Part shown: piece by piece, positions 1-11,519 of the stretch | Position numbering within the stretch: the first letter of the stretch is position 1 | Layout of the letters: every line of letters begins with the position of its first letter | Assembly: GCA_002682825.1 (NCBI GenBank) | Contig: NOKP01000033.1 | Location: 310,001 to 374,000, forward strand | From: Neonectria sp. B-13 | Lineage: Eukaryota > Ascomycota > Sordariomycetes > Hypocreales > Nectriaceae | Length of the DNA stretch: 64,000 nucleotides | Direction: 5' to 3' | Notes under the pieces: generated by a model | The model's input: the letters and a program-made list of their open reading frames with translations, nothing else | Told to the model about the DNA's origin: nothing | Databases searched by the model: none | Position numbers and translations under genes: made by a program

Positions 1-1800
1 AAGGATCACTCTACTAGGATAATCACCACCTAGGTGGATGGTGTGCTTGCCCTTGTTCCGTTCATAGTCTGGCCTTGGCTTGGAAAAGGCAGCCACCTCA
101 GTAAATCCAGGATATTGTCCTAGAATATCCACCTGTATACTCTCACCTTCGTTGTAGTCAACACCCATGGCCCAGATGCCAATCTCCAATTTTACCACTT
201 CGCCGATTGGGACCTTTTGGGCCTCGTCGTGGGGATGGAAGGGAAACTGAGGGTGTAGGGACCGAGTTGAATCAATTTTGCGCTCAGACGCTCGTAGAAT
301 GCCCATTGAACCGTTGTGCAAGGTCAGGCTGATCCGTTCTTTTTCGGACATGGCTTCGATTGAGGCAACGGGTGCGCGGCTTAACGGAAACTGCAAATGA
401 CTCAGTTCGCTGCCGTCCTTTCCGAGTTTGCGTAGTTGTACAAAGACCACCATGTCATCCAAAGCGTCACAGCTCATGTAAAGCTCCGCCTTGGGAAGAC
501 CAAGGATCCGAGTGGGTTTGGTGAATGTCAACCGGAATTTTGAGATTGACAAGCGATCTTCAGAATTGTGAGAGGATGTGCCGGTAGATGTAGGCACACT
601 CTCGAGTAGATTTCCGTCCGGTCCCAGGAACAGAGAGCGATAGTCGGTATCGGGAACAGGGAAATCGGCCAGTTCAATGTTCTCTTTAACCTTCCCTTGC
701 GCAAACTGGAGAGTTGCCCAACGGACCCTCGGGGTGTCCTCCCAGTCGTTGTCGACTCCTTTTAGATACTTGTCAAAGAATTTCTAATGCAATTAGTGGA
801 ATCCATCACTGCAGGAGACACCTTTGCTTACCTTGAGTTCTGCGTTGCTCTCCTCGAGCCCATATAGCTCAAACCATTCCTGGTGACCACTCCATTTGAT
901 CCACTTCTTGTCAGTGCCAGCTTCCATCCAGCCTCTGACCGCTCCCATGGTATGTATCTGGCTGAGATCGGATCCCGTGATGAAGCACGGAATCTTGATC
1001 TTTGTCATGTCCACGCGCTTGTCGTTCCAATACGAGTTTGCTCGAGGACTGCGGCGATACATTTCCGAGAAGTCTTCGACGCCATGCTCTCCCTTGATTA
1101 CTAGGGTCGTGATGAGGTCATAGTTGCTCATATTGAACCACCCTCCCCGGCAAAACTGTTCTCGAAAGATGTCTCCGCTGCCCTCCCACGGGGCGATGGC
1201 TTTCAACGATGGTGGGTTCTGGGCCGCAGCATGCCATTGCATGATAGCCAGGTAAGAATTTCCGGCCATGCCCACGTTTCCGTTGCACCAATGGAGTTTT
1301 GCTAGTACCTCAATGACATCGTGCGCATCCTCTGCTTCCTGAGATCCCATACAGACCGCGTCACCATCGCTGTTTCCGGCACCACGGGCATCAACACTGG
1401 CGATAGCATAACCTTGGGCCACCCACCAAGCTGGGTCAAGGCCTTCAAACTTTTCCAGGCCGCTAACGTCTCCACGCTTCAAACAGCATGCCCAGACACA
1501 GACGTTGAAGATCATGTCTAGAGCCGAGTACTTCTTTCCGTAAGGGGACCAAGAGATAATGACAGGCACTTTTTCGGGGCCGGTCGGGCGATAGATGTCG
1601 GCATAGAGTCGACAGCCATCGCGGACAGTGATCTGAACATCGTGGTCGATGCGGATGTCGGAATCAAGCTGTCTGGCATTGAACGGCGCCGATCCTTTTT
1701 TCAACACTTCCGACTTTCCAAAAGTTGGTTCCACGTAGCCATTGACGCCAATCTCAGGCTTCGAGAGGGGTTTGAACGCAACTTGAACCGGAGCAGGCAT
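1..1800 (-). CDS. CocE/NonD-family alpha/beta hydrolase (X-Pro dipeptidyl-peptidase type), 3' end cut by window
   Basis: Two exons, 1800..832 and 783..1, joined across a 48-nt GT-AG intron (784..831) in phase 0; the join gives ELK-KFFDKYLKG, normal for the family. I chose the ATG at 1800 (MPAPVQ); the frame stays open to 1905, so a start 35 codons earlier is possible. Visible: the nucleophile elbow GNSYLA, a likely acid in ITGSDLSQIH and a likely His in SGHQEW. Exon 2 is the C-terminal beta-sandwich (PepX_C type) and ends in the usual GKHTIHLGGDYPS stretch, so only a few residues should lie beyond base 1. The family hydrolyses acyl, ester or peptide bonds; the substrate cannot be read. No signal peptide, so probably cytosolic. 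Divergent from the dioxygenase at 2476. Confidence 0.88.
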
Positions 1801-2475
1801 TGTTGCTGTTGGGAGGGGGTAGTGGCAAAGTTGTATTTCCGACAAGGATTTCTCGAACTGATGGATTATTCCAAGGGCTTTGAAGAAAGATGAGGAGCCT
1901 TGCATCCACCAAGCGGCCGGGTCAGATTGATTTAAGGGGTCTGTTTCTTAGGGCAAATTGCTTTATTTCTTCGTAGCAACAAAGACTTTGAGTCGGACCT
2001 CCTCCACCTTCCGCTCAACTCGATCCGGGTTCATTGCAATTGGCCGGATCATGTTGTGTCTCCGGGTCCATCGGCTCGGCGGGGGCAGACTGCGGGGTTC
2101 GTGGTGTTTGTGGGGGATCTGGTGGCTGTTCCTAGGATCTCGAGTGGAATCCGAACCGAACCGAACCGAACAAGTCGAGCCGTACCGAAGAGTTACTCGT
2201 CAGAATGAATCAATTCGCCTCGGGTTTCTTTTCGCGAAGGCCATGCCCAACTCCGACCCGAGATTCAAACAGCGGGGATGAATACGAGGCGTCAATCTCT
2301 AGAAATTCATGGCCGAGATATAACTAGGTTCAAATCGATGCCACCGGATGCGCTTGTTGAACTTCAATTAAACAACAAATTTGAGGAAAACATACTCACA
2401 CACACACACACTCCGTCTTGAATTTACTTCTCCCCCAATCCCACCCATCACCATTGTTTGCACTAGCTCCCCAAG
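1801..2475. promoter_or_regulatory. Divergent intergenic region between the hydrolase and the dioxygenase
   Basis: No gene recognised. It holds four tandem CCGAA pentamers at 2151-2170, with related ACCGA words nearby, and a short CA microsatellite at 2397-2411 in the leader of the dioxygenase. It should contain the start sites of both divergent genes. The CCGAA array could bind a CGG-recognising regulator, but this is inference only. Confidence 0.4.
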
Positions 2476-3670
2476 ATGGCGACCATGCTTGAAGTTTCCC
2501 GAACTGTTGCCCCTCAGTACGAGACCAAGGACCTTGTCGAATTCGACGAGAATGCGACCTATGGTGACTGGCGGGATGAGTTCCACAAGCATGGCTGTGT
2601 CTTGATCAAGAACGTCATCAACCCCGAGCGTGCCAAGTACTACTGCGACAAGCAGATCGAGTGGCTCAAGAACTTTGAACTTGGGTTCGACGAGAAGGAC
2701 CCAAGCACCTGGACGGCAGACCACCTCCCAGTCAGCTTCAAGGGTGGCATGTACTATTCCTATGGTGCAACACACGAGAAGATGGCCTGGGAGGCAAGGA
2801 CGGAGCCCAAGGTTGTCGAGATCTTTGAGAAGCTTTGGGGCACTAAGGAGCTTATCAGCTCTTTTGACGGTCTCAACGTCTCCATGCCAAATCGAAAGGA
2901 CGTCTCCTGGAGTCCTTGGCCACACTGCGACCAGAACCCAGAGCGCAAAGGGTGAGTAGAGATTGAAAATGTTACTGCTGAAGGGAGTGGAGCTTACCAT
3001 ACTCTAGCATGCAAGCGGTTCAGGGACTCTTGAACTTCGCCCCAAATGGCCCGAAGGATGGGGGTTTGATGCTTATGAAGGGTTCCTCTAAGCTCTTTAA
3101 CGAGTTTTTTGCCCAGAAACGCGATCCCGCTGACCACGAGGATGCTCCTCCGCCGGAGTTGAAGTACATGGACTTGTTCATTTTCGGCGAGAAAGACGTC
3201 AAATGGTTCGAAGACCGCGGCTGTGAGATGATTAAGGTGAACATGGAGCCTGGTGACTTTGTGCTCTGGGATAGGTATATTTCCACGGCCCTCGTCCTAT
3301 TATCAAAACATGCTAACTTCCAAAGTCGCACCATGCATTTTGCCCGTCTTCCAGAGGGCGAGCAGATCAGACATGTGCAATATATCTGCATGACTCCAAG
3401 AAAGTTTGCAACTGAGGGAGCTCTGGAAGCTAAGAAACACTGCTTCGAAAACTTCATTGGCACTACACACTGGCCTCACTGGTGAGTTGTGCTTGTTTAA
3501 ATCCGAATTCCATAAACCTGACGTTTGTGCACAGCAATATTCGTCTCGCCCAGGAAAAGCCAATGAGGGACGGCAAGACTTGCCACAAATACCGAACAGA
3601 GCCATTTGAAAAGCCCATTGTTACGGACCAGGTGCTGCGCCTGGCGGGTGTCAAGCCATACTCGGAGTAG
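2476..3670 (+). CDS. Phytanoyl-CoA dioxygenase (PhyH) family Fe(II)/2-oxoglutarate oxygenase
   Basis: Four exons: 2476-2951, 3008-3274, 3326-3481 and 3535-3670, with GT-AG introns of 56, 51 and 53 nt; 344 aa. Phases agree at all three junctions, and intron 2 restores the family motif WDSRTMHF. Iron ligands are visible: the H-x-D pair in WPHCDQN (about residue 150) and the distal His in SRTMHFAR; the Arg in CMTPR is a candidate 2-oxoglutarate anchor. The length is usual for fungal PhyH proteins, which hydroxylate varied small molecules, so the substrate is unknown. There is no signal peptide, and the C-terminal KPYSE is not a peroxisomal PTS1. It is followed by an MFS transporter and an NmrA-like reductase on the same strand, which fits a small catabolic or tailoring group. 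Confidence 0.88.
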
Positions 3671-4314
3671 AGCTTGGATATGTATTGGCAGTCGGTGCCA
3701 TTATTGTAGCGCCATCTATGTACTTAGCTACTACTCATACACTGCAATCAATGTTCCCTCTACTCTAGCCCGTATGCTTTCTACCAAGTGCATGAACTTG
3801 ACTTGAGAAGTGACGGTCATGGATTAATTACTGAGCCAACACTGATGCGAAGAGAGTCGGATAACCAGCAAACTTTGTCCAGATCTCGATTCAATGCGCT
3901 GCTTCGGAGGGCTGAGATTACAACTGTTCTGGCCGGAATCCGTAGTTCACAAGCCGTCGGAACCGAATCAGTCTTGGACATCGGTTCGGTAACGTTAGCC
4001 TCAACTTTGGGTGGCGAGTCTAAAGCCAGCTCGGTTCGCGTCTACCCATGCACTAAAACTTACGCCCACACCGGTTTGCCATCGCGGGCCGGGTCCGAGA
4101 ATGCGGGGAAAGGGAGCTCGGCTGGCATAGCGCGAAGCCAAGAGGTAAACTCAACAGCAAATGCCAAGGGACAACGAGCGACTCTCCTTTCGCGTGACAC
4201 ATTCCACCTATATAGCTAGATGGTCTGGCAGTCTAGAAGGAGAGGAGCCCATCCGCATCATCTCCCTTGATCTTTACTCCCAGAAATACCACACAGCCTA
4301 CAGGTTTCCTTACA
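3671..4314. other. Intergenic, no gene seen
   Basis: This is the 3' region of the dioxygenase and the promoter of the MFS transporter. It has several CGG/CCG-containing words (for example CGTCGGAACCG near 3956 and CATCGGTTCGG near 3980). The open frame at 3788-4219 has no protein-like features and looks like chance. Confidence 0.4.
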
Positions 4315-6230
4315 ATGGACATCAAGAACGACGCGAGTCATGTCGAGAATGTCGACATCGAGACATTGGACGAAGTTCACGTTACAAAGTCCAAAGTCAA
4401 CATCAGTGGAACAGTCAAGCTCACCGCAGGATCCATTGTTTACATCCCAACGCCCACTGCCGATCCACAGGGTAATCCTCGACGCTCCTACCCGTAAGCG
4501 CAAGTTGCAATAGGAGGTGCTGATATTCGAACAGATCCCTTGAACATGAAGACGTGGCAGAAGGGAGTCGTCCTCGTAGTCATATCCTTATGTACGTCAG
4601 CCCCAAGTACCGAGCACTGGTTCAAATTGCTGTCATTAACAAAGTAAAGTCTCAACCATCGGCCTATCACTGGTGTCTGGTTTTGGGGGTCTTTTAGGCT
4701 TCTATATTCCTGATTACGCCGCTGCTGGCAAGGACTATGCCGATATCACGAGTTTGATGACATATCCTTCCTTGTTCATGTAAGTGGAACCTCCAAAGCT
4801 CGCATAATTAGCAGAACCGACTGACTTTTCGATTGCTCAGGGGTATCGGAAATTTGATTGGTATGCCACTCGGCATCGTCGTCGGTCGCCGCATCGTACT
4901 TCTAGTAGCCACAATTATCATGATTGCTAGCGCTGGATTGTGTGCTGGAGCTCAAACCTACGAATGGCACCTGGCTGGACGTATGGTATTGGGCTTGGCG
5001 GCTGGCCAAAGCGAGGCCCTCGTTCCCATGATCACACAAGTAAGACCCGGAACGATGACGGACTACGACTCGATAATGACGAGAACTGACCCTTGTGAAT
5101 AGGAAATCTTCTTTCTGCACGAGAGAGGTCGATCCCTTATGGTCCAGCAGACGATCCAAACCATTGCCACCGCGGTCTTCGTACTCTTTGCGAGCCCCAT
5201 CGCGGAAGCCATCACTCCCAAATGGTGGTATGGGCTTGGAGCTTGTCTCTCTGGCCTCTCGTTCATCCTCGCCTTTTTCTTCGTGCCCGAGACGAAATAT
5301 GATCGACCAAATTCATCCTTCAAAGGAATTGAACACAAGACTAAGGGATCCCCCGAGGACGACAACAATCTCACTATATGCATGCAACGTCCGGCGCTTG
5401 ACTTTGTGAACTACCAGCCACGGACCTGGCGCTCCGACATGCGGCTTTGGGTTGGCAAGCCCGAGTGGAATAAGTTGATAGACATCTTTGCGGTAATACT
5501 TGACCCTGGCGCCTTCAGTCATCGTTTTCTTTTGCTGATCATTTTTACACAGCAAACCTTCGGTCTTCTTCTCTTCCCTAATGTGCTCTGGGCCTTGTGT
5601 CTGAATGGTCTGACTCTGGGTGTGAACATCGCCATCGGCACTACTTATGGCACAATTGTTACGAGCCCGCCGTACAACTGGCCGCAGTCATCAGCTAGCT
5701 ACATTAACTGTGGACAAATTGTCACGTCCCTGGTTGCTCTCCCGATGTTTGGGTTCGGCTCAGACAAGCTCATCACATGGTTTGCTAAGAGGCGCGATGG
5801 AATTCACGAGCCCGAGATCCGCATCATCCCGCTCTTTTTCCCTATCATTATCGGCGTTTTCACCTCTGTACTTTACGGGCTAGGAGCGACCTACCCAACC
5901 CACTATCACTGGTTTGTCTACGCTTGGGGGGTAGCCGCGTACTACTTCGCCTTCGTGGGAGCAAACATCGTCGCAATCACGTATCTCCTGGACAGTTACC
6001 CTCAACGAGCCGGCCCGTTGCTGGTCATCATATGTGCTTTCCGTGGCATCATGTCGTTCGGCGTCAGCTACGGTATCAGCCCTTTCATCGAGAAATGTGG
6101 GTACGATGGAGCATTTGGAACATTCGGAGGATTGACGGGCGTGTTCGGTCTGCTTGGCGTTGCCATTTTCATCTGGGGAAAGAAAATCAGGCAATTTACG
6201 GGACGCTATGCCACGGACGAAGAAGATTAG
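4315..6230 (+). CDS. MFS transporter, DHA1-like, about 12 TM
   Basis: Exons 4315-4471, 4535-4591, 4650-4779, 4841-5039 and 5103-6230, with introns of 63, 58, 61 and 63 nt in consistent phase. A further in-frame 60-nt stretch (5493-5552, GTAATA to ACACAG) is probably an intron; removing it gives 536 aa instead of 556 and joins DIFA to QTFGLLLFPN. The cytosolic N-terminus carries ADPQDPLNMKTWQKG, the typical lead-in to TM1 in fungal MFS proteins, followed by GRR (VVGRRIV) after TM2, LAGRMVLGLAAG in TM4 and FVPETKYDRP after TM6. Plasma-membrane export or uptake of a small molecule is expected; the substrate is unknown. It lies between the dioxygenase and the NmrA-like reductase on the same strand. 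Confidence 0.88.
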
Positions 6231-6515
6231 GTTTCAACAACTAGACATAGTACTTAATCCAGGCTTATTATTTTCCACTAGTTACTGGAAACCCGAGAGG
6301 CCCTTTGCACTGACCAGCTGTAACAAGCGCTGCCAAACTTGTGGATGAACATCCCCCTTCTGTGATTTCTGTCAGTATTGGCTTAGCTACCTAAAACCCA
6401 GCAAGGAACCAGTCTATTCGTTGTTAACTGCATCGCTATCCTACTTAAGCCTCCCTTTAGCAATATTAAAGAGCGGGCTGAAGGTATTTCTAAATTTGGT
6501 CGGGCACACTTTGCT

Positions 6516-6522
6516 CGGCGGA
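6516..6522 (+). promoter_or_regulatory. CGGCGGA candidate Zn2Cys6 site, copy 1
   Basis: Inside the exact 11-mer CTCGGCGGAAG; the same 11-mer recurs 51 bp downstream. CGG triplets are the usual core of Zn2Cys6 binding sites. Confidence 0.4.
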
Positions 6523-6566
6523 AGGGCGCCTCCAATCGAAAGGTTCTGTAGTATTGGACCGAGACT

Positions 6567-6573
6567 CGGCGGA
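6567..6573 (+). promoter_or_regulatory. CGGCGGA candidate Zn2Cys6 site, copy 2
   Basis: Second copy of CTCGGCGGAAG, upstream of the NmrA-like gene. Confidence 0.4.
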
Positions 6574-6908
6574 AGAGGCAGGCAACGCACCCGCATCGGG
6601 CGGCTTGTGATACGACCGAAATCCGGCGAAAGCCCCTGGGAACTTAGCGCATCTCGGCCGAAACACTACTTGGAATGAACAGGGCTTGCGTTCATGTGGA
6701 TAAATTTACCAGCATTGACCTATAAGTAGTTACGTTCTGCCAGCTCTACAGCGTACAGTTACCCAGAAGCAGCCCCCCTCCAAGCGCTCCACGACTTACT
6801 TCTTCCATTTCTCTCAAAGCCTCATAATTGACAATCAAACATTTACTTGCACCTTGATATAACACTGAGTAACATCTGAACGAGTACCAGGTTACCTAAG
6901 AAGATACA

Positions 6909-8163
6909 ATGGTCAAGATAGCGGTCGCAGGTGGAACTAGCAGTACGTGTTTCTGCCACTTCACGAATACTGCCGTTGGGATCTGACAAGGCTTCTACAG
7001 ACGTGGCCCAGGAGGTCATTGATGTGCTTGCAGCAACCAAGAAGCACGAGATCCTACTTTTATCGAGAAAGGTTAGGATAAACTATCTTGTACGATAGCA
7101 TCGGGTCGTTTTCGACTAACACAAATAGGATGTTCCCAACGAAGGCACCGCACCCGGCGTAACATGGGTCAAGGCAAACTATGAGGATGTCCGGGAGCTG
7201 GCGAAAACACTGCGTGGTGTTCACACCGTACTCTCATTCATTGATTCACAACTGGATGTGGGAGGCGTCTCCCAGAAGCACCTGATCGATGCTGCAATCC
7301 AAGCAGGCGTGAAGCGATTCGCGCCCAGCGAGTGGGCTTCGTAAGTGACATTATTATTTTACCTAGTTTGCACTCTTTACTTACTTGGACGTAATAGGTC
7401 ATCTGTCGAGTACTTGAGCTGGTACAGCAACAAAGCTGAGGTTCGAGAATACCTCAAGGAGTTGAACAAAGATGAGAAGGTAAGTTAAGAAGAAGGTGCA
7501 CCCACGGTCAGTCAACAGATGTGTGCTCACTGACATATGATACAAGGTTATCGAATACTGCCTCTTTCAACCAGGCTTGTTTATTAACTACTTTACCTAC
7601 CCTCACAACTCGACTAAACACATGACTCCCATCAAGCTTTCCATCGACTTCGAAAATCGGCGGGCCCTCGTCGCAGACGACAATGACGTTGGCAAGCTCA
7701 CCCTTACCACAGTCGACGATTTTGCCAATGTTGTGGCTCGAGCCGTCGAGCACGATGGCGAGTGGCCTGTTGTCGGTGGCATTAAAGGCACTGAGCTCAC
7801 CCTCGGACAACTCATTGAAATTGGCGAGAAAGTTCGCGGTACGTCTCTAAGTTTGAGCAACATACCGTTGCAAAGGGAAAGCTGACATGTGATAATCTAG
7901 GTGGATCTTTCGCAATTGAGAGGCTGAAGGCAGACGATCTTAAAGCCGGCAAGGTCAAGGCCTCGTGGCTGCCTAAATCCGCGCATCGGTCATGCACTGA
8001 AGATCAGATTAAGGCAATCGCGACCGTGGTAGTGCCTGGCCTTTTACTGTCCTTCTCAGCTGGGGTATGGAATGTCACAGATGAATGGAACCAGTTGCTG
8101 CCAGACTACAAGTTTACCCAGGCCGACGAGTTCTTGGCCGAGGCCTGGAACGGGAAGCCGTAG
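6909..8163 (+). CDS. NmrA-like / isoflavone-reductase-like NAD(P)-binding protein
   Basis: Six exons: 6909-6942, 7001-7071, 7129-7340, 7398-7479, 7547-7838 and 7901-8163; introns are 57-67 nt, all GT-AG and in phase; 317 aa. The N-terminus MVKIAVAGGTSNVAQ is a Rossmann dinucleotide-binding loop of the atypical short-chain dehydrogenase type (NmrA). The ERLKADDLKAG, PGLFINYFTYP and TTVDDFANVVARAVEH segments fit fungal NmrA-like proteins of 300-320 aa. Members are either redox sensors or reductases of aromatic compounds; which applies here cannot be told. Cytosolic. Its promoter shares the CGGCGGA word with the regulator gene that follows. Confidence 0.87.
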
Positions 8164-8552
8164 TAGACTAGGCATTGCCAGTTGAGGTGGAGGAGAGTGA
8201 TTTTGCATCTATTTACTGAAATTGAAAGACACTGCATGAAGCTGAAGTTGAAATTGAATGAAATTGAACTTGAAGTGCAGTGCAGACGGCAAGATTGGTC
8301 AGTGAAGTGTGAACGCATGACAAGGATGAAGAAGTGGCCTGGGCCGAATCCTACGGCGGAATTGAATGACTAGACTAGCGCCTTTGCCACAGTGGAGTTT
8401 GTGGGCAGACTCGGTCAGCTTGTCCGCCGAAACGCGGCGGAAAGACCGGTCCCACAGTAAATCCGCCAACATGACGTCCGGCGAGATGCTTGAAATGCCC
8501 AACACTCTCCCTTCCCTATTATAAATACAACCCACAGTGTGTGTGTACCGAC
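8164..8552. promoter_or_regulatory. Promoter of the Zn2Cys6 regulator at 8553
   Basis: Contains CGGCGGA at 8354-8360, the perfect inverted repeat TCCGCCG-N5-CGGCGGA at 8423-8441, TCCGCC at 8462-8467 and TATAAATA at 8520-8527. The reading frame of the regulator is open back to 8490, but the TATA-like word lies inside that extension, which argues for the later ATG. Confidence 0.5.
8423..8441. promoter_or_regulatory. Inverted repeat TCCGCCG-N5-CGGCGGA, candidate Zn2Cys6 dimer site
   Basis: Perfect 7-bp arms with a 5-nt spacer, 112 bp upstream of the chosen ATG of the Zn2Cys6 gene. Paired, inverted CGG half-sites are the classic target of dimeric Zn2Cys6 proteins, so self-regulation is a reasonable guess. 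Confidence 0.5.
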
Positions 8553-10790
8553 ATGACCACCGACGCATCTCCTGGGCACGAGCCCGAACCCAAGAGGAGA
8601 AAAGTCCGAAAGGGCACGCAAAGCTGCTGGGAGTGCAAGCGGCGTAAAATCAGGTGCATCTTTGCGTCGCCTTCAAACGCCATCTGCGACGGGTGTACGC
8701 GCCGCGGGTCTTCCTGTATCAGCCAGGAGTTTCCAGATGAGCCCTCGTCTGCGAAACAGATCGAAGACAGACTGGGACGAGTTGAAGTATTGCTCGAACG
8801 GCTGGCGAGGGCGGCCAGCGACAACAAGGAGCTGTCGGAGTCGGACTCTCCATCAACCGACACGCTGCTACACAATACAAATAGCAGCAGCCTGCAAAAA
8901 GAGGGACTGCAAGCTACACCGGGGATCAATATAGCCCCCGAGTCTCCTTCGGGAGACTATTCCAAATACCAGGACTTGTGCAGCCTGCTCGTTGCCGCGT
9001 GGCCAAGCCAGCGAGACCTCGATGCTATGCTGAGGCTTCCCGCCAGCGTCCCGGAGCTTCTCGAAAATGCAACCTTGAAGCTATATCCTGGCTCGTCAGG
9101 ACAGGATGCACCGTCTACACGGGACATATTGCAGCTCCCTGCTCGGGATTCTCACCCGGTTCTTATTGCGCGAAAATCACTACTACTGGGCTTGTATCTC
9201 CAGAACGCCCGGCGATTCTCGTCCAAAGACATCGGTGGCATGAGTGTCAGCTTTCGCGATTTGATCATGCGTCGTATGATTGAGACGAGCCATAATTTGG
9301 TGACGTGCAACGACGACCTTGTGGGCTGCATCGAGGGCATTGAATGTCTAATGATGGAGAGCAAGTATCACAACAGCGCGGGAAACCTTCGCCGTGCTTG
9401 GCTCGCCATACGCAGAGCGATGCTGATGGCCCAGATGATGGATTTGCACCGCGGCGATGAGCCGACAGCTCTACTGAAGATGGTGCGGCCCGAGATTCGA
9501 GATCGCGTACACCAGACGCACATATGGTTCCGCCTCGTTTCACTGGATCGCTATCTCTCGCTGATGCTAGGCCTTCCTTTGGGCTATCTTGAGAATAGTT
9601 TCGCTGAGTTGAAGGCGTTGGAAGGCTGCCCGCCCTTGGAACGCATGCAACGCCTCCGGTGCGTGGCGGCCGGACGCATCCTCCACCGCGACCAAACTGG
9701 GAAAGATGACCTTGCCTCAGCACACGACATTGACACGCTGCTACACGAAGCCTCGTCTTTGATGCCGCCCCGGTGGTGGCTTCCTCCAAGCTCAGGCGAT
9801 GATATGGCAAACTCGCGAGAGACGGCCCGCGTTATGGATGTTCTCGTCCATCATTATCTGCTGGTGCGGCTACATCTCCAGTACCTCCTTCGATTCTCCG
9901 CCGATCGCAAGTATGACTACAGCAAGATAACCGCCGTCAACGCCAGCCGCGAGATCGTCTCCTGGTTCGTGCCCTTTCGTGCGTCCAGTTCAACAACTGC
10001 TTACTGCCGCGGGTGCGATTTCATCGTATTCATTGCTAGTACAACGCTGTGTATCGCACACCTCGAAGCCCACCGCCAGCGCCACATGCTTAAACGCTTC
10101 CCAGGCGATTCAAGAAGCAACAGCATCTTGAGTTTTCTCGTGCATCAACGCCTTGCCGACCGTGGCATGATGGAGCGCACACTCCTCATCATGCAAGCTA
10201 TGGCCCGCGCTGGCACTGACAAGATCGCTTCCAGAATCGCCTGTATTCTCCGGCATCTTCTCGAAATCGAAGCCGACGCTGCTGCTGGTGGGACTTACAA
10301 TACCGACTCTGCCCGCGGAAACCGTACGGGTGGTGAAGAAGGGCTTGAATGCGATGGCAATATTAGTGACGGTGGCAACGTGCTCCGTATCTACATTCCG
10401 TACTCCGGGACTATCAGGATTGAGCGTGGTAAGATATCCGAGACCGCCCTAGCTGTTCCTCAGACGCTTGAGCCTGGTTCTACTGTCTTGTCTGGTGACC
10501 CATTTCCCTCGGGCAACCAAGAGGACGACCTAGCGCGAACGAATCAGACGTTATTTACCCCAGCTGGGTACCAGGGCCGCGGCGAGTCAGTGAACCGAGA
10601 CTGGCAAGCAACGCCAGCTCACTCTCTCTCAGTCATGCCAGACTTTTTACAGTTTAATGCTGAAGATGAAAGTGACCTACCGTCTCAAGGTATTGAGAAT
10701 GGGCAGCGGCTTATCCCTGGACCAGTGGTGGATGGTGATGACTGGGCTTTACAAGGCTTGGATATGACGTTCTTTAACAGTCTTCTTTAA
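8553..10790 (+). CDS. Zn2Cys6 fungal transcription factor
   Basis: Single exon, 745 aa from the ATG at 8553 (an in-frame ATG at 8490 adds 21 residues). A basic stretch PKRRKVRKG precedes the zinc cluster CWECKRRKIRC ... ICDGCTRRGSSC: Cys-x2-Cys-x6-Cys in the first half and Cys-x2-Cys-x6-Cys in the second. A short coiled-coil-like linker follows (QIEDRLGRVEVLLERLARA), typical for dimerisation. The middle region (about residues 150-450) looks like the fungal_trans homology region, for example RRAWLAIRRAMLMAQMMDLHRG and IWFRLVSLDRYLSLMLGLP. The acidic C-terminus DDWALQGLDMTFFNSLL could be an activation domain. A nuclear regulator, probably of the 2.4-8.2 kb group, given the shared CGGCGGA words. 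Confidence 0.92.
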   Translation: MTTDASPGHEPEPKRRKVRKGTQSCWECKRRKIRCIFASPSNAICDGCTRRGSSCISQEFPDEPSSAKQIEDRLGRVEVLLERLARAASDNKELSESDSPSTDTLLHNTNSSSLQKEGLQATPGINIAPESPSGDYSKYQDLCSLLVAAWPSQRDLDAMLRLPASVPELLENATLKLYPGSSGQDAPSTRDILQLPARDSHPVLIARKSLLLGLYLQNARRFSSKDIGGMSVSFRDLIMRRMIETSHNLVTCNDDLVGCIEGIECLMMESKYHNSAGNLRRAWLAIRRAMLMAQMMDLHRGDEPTALLKMVRPEIRDRVHQTHIWFRLVSLDRYLSLMLGLPLGYLENSFAELKALEGCPPLERMQRLRCVAAGRILHRDQTGKDDLASAHDIDTLLHEASSLMPPRWWLPPSSGDDMANSRETARVMDVLVHHYLLVRLHLQYLLRFSADRKYDYSKITAVNASREIVSWFVPFRASSSTTAYCRGCDFIVFIASTTLCIAHLEAHRQRHMLKRFPGDSRSNSILSFLVHQRLADRGMMERTLLIMQAMARAGTDKIASRIACILRHLLEIEADAAAGGTYNTDSARGNRTGGEEGLECDGNISDGGNVLRIYIPYSGTIRIERGKISETALAVPQTLEPGSTVLSGDPFPSGNQEDDLARTNQTLFTPAGYQGRGESVNRDWQATPAHSLSVMPDFLQFNAEDESDLPSQGIENGQRLIPGPVVDGDDWALQGLDMTFFNSLL

Positions 10791-11519
10791 AAAGAGACTG
10801 GACATGAGGAGATGGGGGTTCTTGGGTCAAGACAGAAAGACGAGTTATGGGCAAGCTGCTTCACTTGGGGGTCGGGCCGAGGCTCCGGCTTGGGTGCATC
10901 GAAATTAGGAAGGTATAGGAGTGCCATTCTCGGCGAAATAGACGGTTGGAAGTTGAAGGTCAAAAGCCCGAGATTTCATTGTTCGCCATGGACTTGACTT
11001 TTGACCTCGTAAGTTGAACAATGGGGCAGGTGACCCTACAGCATAGCATATTTTCTCGCAGCAAAAAGTCCATCAAGGCTAGTCCTAACAAACACTCTCT
11101 AGATCCCCTGCTGGCCCTGCCAGGCGGGTGTGATAGCACGTAGTCGTTCAAATAGGACTCATCGGCATTGTGGTGTGGCCCGTAACTCGTGGCGCCGAAA
11201 TATGGAGGCGCAGCTAACGCCGTTCATCTAATAGACTTTTCAGCAACTTTCAGCTCCGAGATTCTGCGGAACGCGTCAACAATGTTGAGGTTCAGAAGAC
11301 AGCGCAATGACTGATTCTGTCATATGCTTGGTAGTGTATATACGTGGGCGGATATTCCTCCCCTTCCTTCCGCCCTCCAATCCTCGTTTGGCTATTCTTC
11401 CAATACGTCTCTCCACCACAATCAACTTCTCTTTCCGGAGAACCACGCCATATTAAAAGAGCAAAACAAAACAAAATTCCACTACATTTAGCCTCCTTGG
11501 CGTCGACGACAGCGGAACC
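10791..11519. other. Intergenic, no gene seen
   Basis: 3' region of the regulator and promoter of the small membrane protein gene. I see no conserved frame, RNA gene or repeat; pyrimidine-rich stretches near 11350-11420 resemble a fungal core promoter. Confidence 0.35.

Larger units (their letters stand above)
6231..6908. promoter_or_regulatory. Intergenic promoter of the NmrA-like gene with repeated CGGCGGA words
   Basis: No gene. Two exact 11-mers CTCGGCGGAAG lie at 6514-6524 and 6565-6575, 51 bp apart, followed by CCGGCGAAA near 6623 and CTCGGCCGAAA near 6654. The CGGCGGA core also occurs upstream of the Zn2Cys6 regulator at 8553, which suggests joint control. Confidence 0.5.

Noticed and set aside
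5493..5552. A 20-residue insertion in the MFS transporter taken as protein
   Set aside because: Not fully rejected: it has intron-like ends and length, so I treat it as a probable in-frame intron, but retention cannot be excluded.
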